Part shown: positions 58,904 through 64,000 of the stretch, piece by piece
Numbering within the stretch: the first letter of the stretch is position 1
Layout of the letters: the number at the start of each line of letters is the position of its first letter
NCBI RefSeq assembly: GCF_019749255.1
Contig: NZ_JACWFH010000015.1
Location: 1-64,000 of the forward strand
DNA from: Mesobacillus maritimus
GTDB lineage: Bacteria > Bacillota > Bacilli > Bacillales > Cytobacillaceae
DNA length: 64,000 nt
Direction: 5' to 3'
The notes under the pieces: generated by a model
Told to the model about the DNA's origin: nothing
The model's database searches: none
Seen by the model: only the letters and a program-made list of their open reading frames with translations
Position numbers and translations under genes: made by a program

Positions 58904-59593
58904 ATGACATTTTCACAGCAGTTACGACAAGAAGTGAATACCATTTGGGAGGCGAGCTTTCAGCATCCTTTTGTAAAGGGAATTGCAGATGGAAGCTTAT
59001 CGCTGAAAAGCTTTCGCTATTACGTGTTACAAGATTCTTATTATCTTTCTCATTTTGCAAAGGTGCAAGCATTAGGGGCGGCGAAAGCGCCAGATTTACA
59101 TACAACTGCCCGTATGGCAGTACATGCACAAGGGACAGCTGAAGCAGAACTGAAACTACATGCAAATTTCTCTAAACGATTAGGGATTACTGAAGCTGAA
59201 ATCGCGAAGTTTAAGCCTGCACCTACAGCATATGCCTACACATCCCATCTTTACCGTGCAGCGTTGATGGGTCAGATTGGTGACATCATTGCAGCATTAC
59301 TCCCATGCTATTGGCTGTATGATGAAATCGGCCAGCGATTAAAAGGAATGACACCAGAGGAACCCATCTACCAAGAATGGATTGCCGCATACGGTGGTGA
59401 ATGGTTTCATGAAAAGGTTATGGAACAAATCCAACGTATTGATGAGATTGCTGAGAAGGTAACGGAATCAGATCGGGAGCGGATGTCCGAACTGTTTATG
59501 ATTAGCAGTCAATATGAATACTCGTTTTGGGAAATGGCTTATGTACAAGAAGGATGGCCCATCAAGGAAAAGAGCCCCATCATCAATAGCTAG
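58904..59593 (+). CDS. tenA: Aminopyrimidine aminohydrolase / thiaminase II
   Basis: A 229-aa all-helical TenA. The B. subtilis catalytic residues are present at the same numbers: Asp44 (LQDSYY), Cys135 (LLPCYW) and Glu205 (QYEYSFWE). It hydrolyses aminopyrimidine thiamine-degradation products to HMP for salvage. ATG 58904 has CGGAGGG 7 nt upstream. It is the first gene of the riboswitch-controlled thiamine operon. The 185 bp to thiM contain no clear terminator. Confidence 0.95.
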   Translation: MTFSQQLRQEVNTIWEASFQHPFVKGIADGSLSLKSFRYYVLQDSYYLSHFAKVQALGAAKAPDLHTTARMAVHAQGTAEAELKLHANFSKRLGITEAEIAKFKPAPTAYAYTSHLYRAALMGQIGDIIAALLPCYWLYDEIGQRLKGMTPEEPIYQEWIAAYGGEWFHEKVMEQIQRIDEIAEKVTESDRERMSELFMISSQYEYSFWEMAYVQEGWPIKEKSPIINS

Positions 59594-59778
59594 GAAGATG
59601 GGAGAGCAAATAGGCTAGGCAGCTCCATAATATCTGCTGTTGAAAGGATAAGCTCCCGGCGGGAATGAAACTAGATTAAAAGCTTGCGTGTTTCTGAACA
59701 TAAGTGAGGATTGACTTAAATTCTGACAAACATAGCTGAAAACAGTATCTGGGTATACAAAAGAAAGGAATCTTTCAA

Positions 59779-60624
59779 ATGATGATGAATAAAGAGGACA
59801 CTAAAAACCAAATGATTCAGGCAGTTGAAACCGTAAGGAAGACAAATCCTATGGCAGGGTCCATCACCAACACTGTAACAGTCAATTTTGTGGCGAATGC
59901 ACAGCTTGCCGTCGGGGGATCCGCTGCTATGGTTTATCTGCCTGATGAGGGTGAATTTTTGGCAAAGGTCGGAGGAGCCACTTACATAAATGTCGGTACA
60001 CTTCTCCCAATCTATGAGCAGACTCTCCCTCATGTAGCAAAAGTGTTGCACGATACGGGAAAGCCATGGGTCTTAGATCCAGTCGCAGTCGGTATTGGAT
60101 CTCTTAGGACAAATCTTTTGCGAAAATTTAAAGAGTATAAACCCATTGTGATTAGAGGGAATGCTTCGGAAATTATCGCATTGGCGGGTTTGTGGGGGAT
60201 GGAAGGTGGTACGGATATATCCAATGTCCGAGGAGTGGATTCTACAGATTCAGTAAGAACCGCAAAGGCAGCGGCTGTCGCGTTGGCTAGATGGACAGGT
60301 GGGGCTGTTGCCGTATCTGGCAAAACGGATTTGATCACCGACGGTTCGGTCATGGCGTACTCTCATGGAGGGTCGCACTTTATGGAGAAAATTACTGGGG
60401 CAGGCTGTTCATTGGGTGGTGTCGTCACAGTCTATGCGACAGCTGCTTCGCCGTTTATTGCAGCGCTTACTGCTACTGCAGTTTACAACCTAGCAGGAAC
60501 CCGTGCTGAAAATAAGGCGGACGGTCCTGGAAGTTTTCAGATTCAGTTCCTTGATGAACTTTACAAAGCAACTGCATCGGATATAGCGAACAATCCATTT
60601 GAAATGGAGGAGGTTAATCTATGA
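59779..60624 (+). CDS. thiM: Hydroxyethylthiazole kinase
   Basis: A 281-aa ribokinase-fold kinase that phosphorylates 4-methyl-5-hydroxyethylthiazole. Signatures are MAGSITNTVTVNFVANAQLAVGGSAAM, GKPWVLDPVAVG, RGNASEI and the catalytic GAGCSLGG near residue 205. Three ATG codons in a row give alternative starts; GAAAGGA is 9 nt before the first. It overlaps the next gene by 4 bp. Confidence 0.94.
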   Translation: MMMNKEDTKNQMIQAVETVRKTNPMAGSITNTVTVNFVANAQLAVGGSAAMVYLPDEGEFLAKVGGATYINVGTLLPIYEQTLPHVAKVLHDTGKPWVLDPVAVGIGSLRTNLLRKFKEYKPIVIRGNASEIIALAGLWGMEGGTDISNVRGVDSTDSVRTAKAAAVALARWTGGAVAVSGKTDLITDGSVMAYSHGGSHFMEKITGAGCSLGGVVTVYATAASPFIAALTATAVYNLAGTRAENKADGPGSFQIQFLDELYKATASDIANNPFEMEEVNL

Positions 60625-60944
60625 ATACACTAATTGCCGTTGCAATTGCGCCTTTCGGTGTAGGTGAGGAACTTGCACCTGAAATAGCTCAAGTGTTGAA
60701 AGTCATTCGTGAGTCAGGATTACCATATCATACGACTTCCATGTTTACAGAGATTGAAGGGGAGTGGGATGAAGTGATAAAAGTTGTAAAAGACGCAACG
60801 TTTGTACTTGCCGCCAAAGGAATTCGCACGGAAGTGGTTCTGAAGGCAGATGTACGTCCTGGATTTACGAACATGATGACTACAAAAGTTGATAAAGTCA
60901 ACGAAATTATAGGAGGACAAAATGAGCATAAGAAAGAACTTTGA
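60621..60944 (+). CDS. Thiamine-binding protein, MTH1187/YkoF family
   Basis: A 107-aa ferredoxin-like protein of the thiamine-binding (DUF77) family: MNTLIAVAIAPFG, VLKVIRESGLPYHTTSMFTEIEGEWDEV and DVRPGFTNMM. Relatives bind thiamine or its HMP moiety and are often found in thi operons. Overlaps of 4 bp with thiM and 23 bp with thiE show tight translational coupling. Its precise role (ligand carrier or regulator) is unknown. Confidence 0.88.
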   Translation: MNTLIAVAIAPFGVGEELAPEIAQVLKVIRESGLPYHTTSMFTEIEGEWDEVIKVVKDATFVLAAKGIRTEVVLKADVRPGFTNMMTTKVDKVNEIIGGQNEHKKEL

Positions 60945-61659
60945 TCTTTCAGCATACCTGGTTGTGGGCCCTGAGAATACGAAAGGCAGACCAGTTGAGA
61001 CAATTATTAAAGATGCGATTGAGTCAGGGTTTACATGTGTGCAAATCCGTTCAAAGGTTGCCTCTGCCATTGAATTGATTCAGTTGACCCGTGAAGCTTC
61101 CGAGGTTATTGCACAAGCTGGCAAGTCGGATGAAGTTGCGCTACTCGTGAATGACCGTCTTGACGTGATCCTTGCTGCGAGAAAACAAGGAATAAAAGTG
61201 GATGGAATCCACGTCGGGCAATCTGATATCCCAGTGGAAGTCTGTCGGGAATACTTAGGTGAAGATTCAATCGTGGGCTTATCAGCCAGAACACATGAAT
61301 TACTCGAGTATATCAAAACAGTAGATGTCTCTCAGATTGACTATTTTGGCGCTGGACCGCTCCATGAAACGAAGACGAAACCGGACTGTGGCCTGGATTT
61401 GGATGGGAAAATAGTGATCAGAAGTTTGGACGAAATTTCTGAGCTTGCCCAACTTAGCCCAATTCCGTTGGTAATCGGTGGTGGTGTTAAACTTGCCGAT
61501 ATTCCTCCTCTCGCAGAAACCGGAGTGGAAGGCTTCTTCGTGGTGTCCGCAGTAACAGAGGCTGATGATCCGAAGTTGGAAGCTACTAATCTAGTTAAAA
61601 CATGGAACCTCCACAAGCTCAGTCAAAACAAAACGAACAAGATATCTCCTTTCATATAG
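60922..61659 (+). CDS. thiE: Thiamine phosphate synthase
   Basis: A 245-aa TIM barrel that joins HMP diphosphate to thiazole phosphate. Conserved blocks are AYLVVGPEN, GFTCVQIRSK, LLVNDRLDVI, GIHVGQSDIP, VGLSARTHEL, YFGAGPLHETKTKP and LVIGGGVKLADI. It overlaps the preceding gene by 23 bp and has AGGAGG about 6 nt before the ATG. Length is slightly above the usual 215-225 because of a C-terminal tail. Confidence 0.94.
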   Translation: MSIRKNFDLSAYLVVGPENTKGRPVETIIKDAIESGFTCVQIRSKVASAIELIQLTREASEVIAQAGKSDEVALLVNDRLDVILAARKQGIKVDGIHVGQSDIPVEVCREYLGEDSIVGLSARTHELLEYIKTVDVSQIDYFGAGPLHETKTKPDCGLDLDGKIVIRSLDEISELAQLSPIPLVIGGGVKLADIPPLAETGVEGFFVVSAVTEADDPKLEATNLVKTWNLHKLSQNKTNKISPFI

Positions 61660-61786
61660 AACAATTGAACGTCCTTAAAGAGGATTCTTATTATAGATGT
61701 TTTAAAAGGCAAACTCGGGCATTGCTTTTGCCTCTTGATAAGCTTCATATAAAAGTGAGCTGTGTATACAGCAGATGGAGGGAGAC

Positions 61787-62581
61787 ATGAAGACAGCATT
61801 AACAATTGCAGGGAGCGATTCCTCAGGAGGCGCTGGAATTCAGGCAGATATTAAGACAATGACCGCAAATGGCGTATATGCCATGAGTGCAGTTACTGCC
61901 CTTACTGCTCAGAATACAACGGGCGTTACGGATATTGTGGAAGTTACTCCAGAATTCTTAGGCAAACAGTTGGATAGTGTTTTTACTGATATTTATCCAG
62001 ATGCAGTTAAAATTGGTATGGTTTCATCAGCTAGTTTGATTAAAACCATATCAGAAAAGCTTGAGTTTTATTATGCTAAAAACATTGTGGTAGATCCGGT
62101 AATGGTTTCCACTAGCGGTTCCAAGCTTCTTCAGGACAATGCAGTGGAAACGTTGAAAAAGGATCTATTTCATCAGGCGCTATTATTGACACCAAATATT
62201 CCGGAGGCTTCTGTTTTATCAGAAATATCTATTGTAAATGAAGCTGACATGATGAAAGCAGCTAAAATTATCAGTGATTCTTACGGATGTGCCGTTCTTT
62301 GCAAGGGTGGACACAGCATAAACGTTGCTAATGATTTATTGTATTATAATCATGACTACAGTTGGTTCCTTGGAGAAAGAATTGACAATAAAAATACTCA
62401 TGGTACTGGGTGTACCTTATCCAGTGCCATCGCTTCTAGTCTAGCCAAGGGCATGAATTTGGAAAGCTCCATTCAATTAGCGAAGGAATACGTAACAGGT
62501 GCCTTGGGGGCAATGCTTGATTTAGGAAAAGGAAGTGGCCCGCTTAACCACGTATGGAATGTCTATGAGAAGCAAAAATAA
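61787..62581 (+). CDS. thiD: HMP/HMP-phosphate kinase
   Basis: A 264-aa bifunctional kinase phosphorylating hydroxymethylpyrimidine twice. Blocks are ALTIAGSDSSGGAGIQADIKTM, VKIGMVSS, VVDPVMVSTSG, LTPNIPEA and the catalytic HGTGCTLSSAIAS. ATG 61787 follows TGGAGGGAGAC; ATG 61775 overlaps that site. It is separated from thiE by 127 bp without a clear promoter and closes the salvage operon. Confidence 0.94.
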   Translation: MKTALTIAGSDSSGGAGIQADIKTMTANGVYAMSAVTALTAQNTTGVTDIVEVTPEFLGKQLDSVFTDIYPDAVKIGMVSSASLIKTISEKLEFYYAKNIVVDPVMVSTSGSKLLQDNAVETLKKDLFHQALLLTPNIPEASVLSEISIVNEADMMKAAKIISDSYGCAVLCKGGHSINVANDLLYYNHDYSWFLGERIDNKNTHGTGCTLSSAIASSLAKGMNLESSIQLAKEYVTGALGAMLDLGKGSGPLNHVWNVYEKQK

Positions 62582-62696
62582 TTAATGAGATAATCCTTAG
62601 CTATTACACGGGAAGACGTTAGGTTCCGCATTTATTAGGAAAAATTGTGAAGCTCCTAAATTCTTATACAAACAGTAATAAGGACATAATGATATA

Positions 62697-62728
62697 GTGG
62701 GAACTCTCAAGAGCACCACTTTTTATTG
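62697..62728 (+). terminator. Probable terminator of the thiamine operon
   Basis: AGTGG and CCACT flank an inner CTCT/AGAG pairing and are followed by TTTTATTG. It lies 116 bp after thiD. Confidence 0.55.
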
Positions 62729-62802
62729 CCGTAACGAGTTTTGAGTCGACTACTTAAATTGAAAATAATGCAGATTTCCATAAGAGGTTTTGGTAAACTT
62801 AA

Positions 62803-62856
62803 AACCCCGGAATCGTAGGAAGTAAATCCTCCGATTCCGGGGCCTTTTCTTTTTTA
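62803..62856. terminator. Strong hairpin between convergent thiD and MFS genes
   Basis: CCCCGGAATCG-T-AGGA and TCCT-C-CGATTCCGGGG form a long GC-rich stem, with CCTTTTCTTTTTT on the plus strand and TTTTAAG on the minus strand. It probably ends the MFS transcript and blocks read-through. Confidence 0.88.
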
Positions 62857-62909
62857 AATTGCTTTCGTCCTTTAATATTGGTAACTTCTTCAAAAATGAC
62901 CCGAGTAGT

Positions 62910-64000
62910 TTACGCTGCAAGTCTCTCAGTTTCATGGTCAAATTTTCGGAATTTCAATAGGGAGTATACCAGTACAAGAGCCACTCCTATTGCCACATAT
63001 GGAAGGTAAGGCGATTCAATGGACTGAACAAACAGGTACAACAAGAGATACATAATCGAACGACCTAGTGTGATTAAAAATTCGCGTTTCAAGAGAATCA
63101 CTATTTGGTCCTCTTTTTTCATTCCATTTAAATATCTGAAAAAGGTATTGTCCATTGTGTAACCGTACACGTAAATGGAAACGACAAGTCCAATCATTGT
63201 TACAAAATAAACTGGTGGAATTTGCGCGAAGCCGGCGAGCAAGATGAACCCCATACTAATTAACGTATAAATCACAAATTGCTTTTCCATTTTTAATTGT
63301 TTCCATTTCGATATGAAGACAATGGCGATGGTTAAAACGACAATGTTTATCACATTCAAATAGGATACATATAGCGCATTTTTCGATAAAACCACCATAA
63401 TGATGACCTGAAGACACACCATGCATTCCAGAACACCAGCTGTAATAATCCCAAATGGAACCATCTGCTTAGACACTTTAATGGTCTTATAATCGTGGAA
63501 GAAGTTTGATTTAAACTCAGCTTCAATGGAAGGCAACTTAGTGACAGCAACAAAATAAAAAATCGAAACCGAAAGCATGAAAAGAAATGAAACCGTAAAA
63601 CTAAAATAATAGATTAAGAAAGAGTTAATAAGTGGCAGTATAATCATTAATATGTTTTTCACATAACCAATACGCGAATTAAATATATTCAGTTCTGACC
63701 GAGTCGATAAAACACTTAACGCGTAATTGGAAGAGGAGTAAAAGAAACCAAAAACGCAGCCAAAGCTAGTGGCTGAAAGCACTAGAAGAGCCATATGACT
63801 TAAGTGAGAACTTAAAAGAAGAACAATAAACAAGATGATTGCAGATATGGCACTTAGGTAATAACTAATTTTTAATTTGTTTTTGAAAAGGTAATACGTT
63901 CCGATTATATACGCAAAACACGATAAAAAATAAGCCAAGCCATTAAAGGCAATCAGTGGGCCGAGTGTCTTGCTGTTTTCCCAAAAATAATAACTGATAA
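62910..64000 (-). CDS. MFS-type transporter, partial (N-terminus outside the window)
   Basis: At least 363 codons are open from the right edge to the stop at 62910, with about ten predicted helices in the part seen, including TRSELNIFNSRIGYVKNILMIILPLINSF, and a basic tail. The frame continues unbroken past 63938 to 64000, so the TTG at 63938 is internal and the true start lies beyond. The pattern of paired helices suggests a major facilitator transporter; the substrate is unknown. Confidence 0.75.
   Translation of the reverse strand, partial: ISYYFWENSKTLGPLIAFNGLAYFLSCFAYIIGTYYLFKNKLKISYYLSAISAIILFIVLLLSSHLSHMALLVLSATSFGCVFGFFYSSSNYALSVLSTRSELNIFNSRIGYVKNILMIILPLINSFLIYYFSFTVSFLFMLSVSIFYFVAVTKLPSIEAEFKSNFFHDYKTIKVSKQMVPFGIITAGVLECMVCLQVIIMVVLSKNALYVSYLNVINIVVLTIAIVFISKWKQLKMEKQFVIYTLISMGFILLAGFAQIPPVYFVTMIGLVVSIYVYGYTMDNTFFRYLNGMKKEDQIVILLKREFLITLGRSIMYLLLYLFVQSIESPYLPYVAIGVALVLVYSLLKFRKFDHETERLAA

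Overview
The window is low-GC Firmicutes chromosomal DNA, most likely from a Bacillus-like genus of the Bacillaceae. The evidence is AGGAGG-type ribosome sites, ATG/TTG/GTG starts, Rho-independent terminators, and families typical of bacilli (YrvL, YtoQ, YdhG/Fra, YesMN, Bce-type modules, TenA/THI element). It begins at the end of an rRNA operon (5S rRNA) and ends inside an MFS transporter gene that runs off the right edge. No prophage, insertion sequence, tRNA or CRISPR array was seen.

Layout. 1-7.8 kb: 5S rRNA, an array of palindromic TATTCCCCCTA boxes, a heterodimeric ABC exporter, a TDT-family carrier and a reverse-strand trio with a YrvL-like protein. 7.8-15.4 kb: two divergent B-family heme-copper reductase clusters. 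In both, the active-site Tyr of oxygen reductases is replaced by Asn. The right-hand cluster has the order subunit II, subunit I, SenC/SCO, membrane Orf1, the order I remember for the norSY-senC-orf1 (sNOR) nitric oxide reductase, followed by heme O synthase. 15.6-22.6 kb: SEC-C protein, MscS channel, a DUF1538 transporter overlapping a double P-II protein, and an alkyltransferase-like protein. 22.7-28.1 kb: ECF sigma plus DUF4179 anti-sigma, then a lipoprotein / DUF350 / unknown / GspS-like ATP-grasp / K+ channel operon resembling E. coli yjfLMC.

28.4-33.4 kb: a CueP copper-binding lipoprotein whose conserved Cys codon is an in-frame UGA followed by a SECIS-like hairpin (a candidate selenoprotein), nine 52-bp tandem repeats, and an L,D-transpeptidase with a WalR-type box. 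33.6-46.3 kb: RlmD, then a fructan-type sugar island with YesMN-type sensing, a membrane-anchored binding protein, LplABC-type uptake without its own ATPase, GH32 hydrolase and fructokinase. A cre site and a 23-bp direct-repeat operator lie before the uptake genes.

46.3-53.6 kb: decayed kinase fragment, then a Bce-type peptide-antibiotic sensing and detoxification module with a BceR-like box, and meso-diaminopimelate dehydrogenase. 53.6-58.6 kb: an ArsR-controlled operon with twin operators, an aminoglycoside 6-adenylyltransferase and a Nif3-family protein. 58.6-62.6 kb: a thiamine salvage operon (tenA, thiM, thiamine-binding protein, thiE, thiD) behind a TPP riboswitch. The strongest lead for something undescribed is the UGA-containing CueP; the twin Asn-type heme-copper reductases are second.
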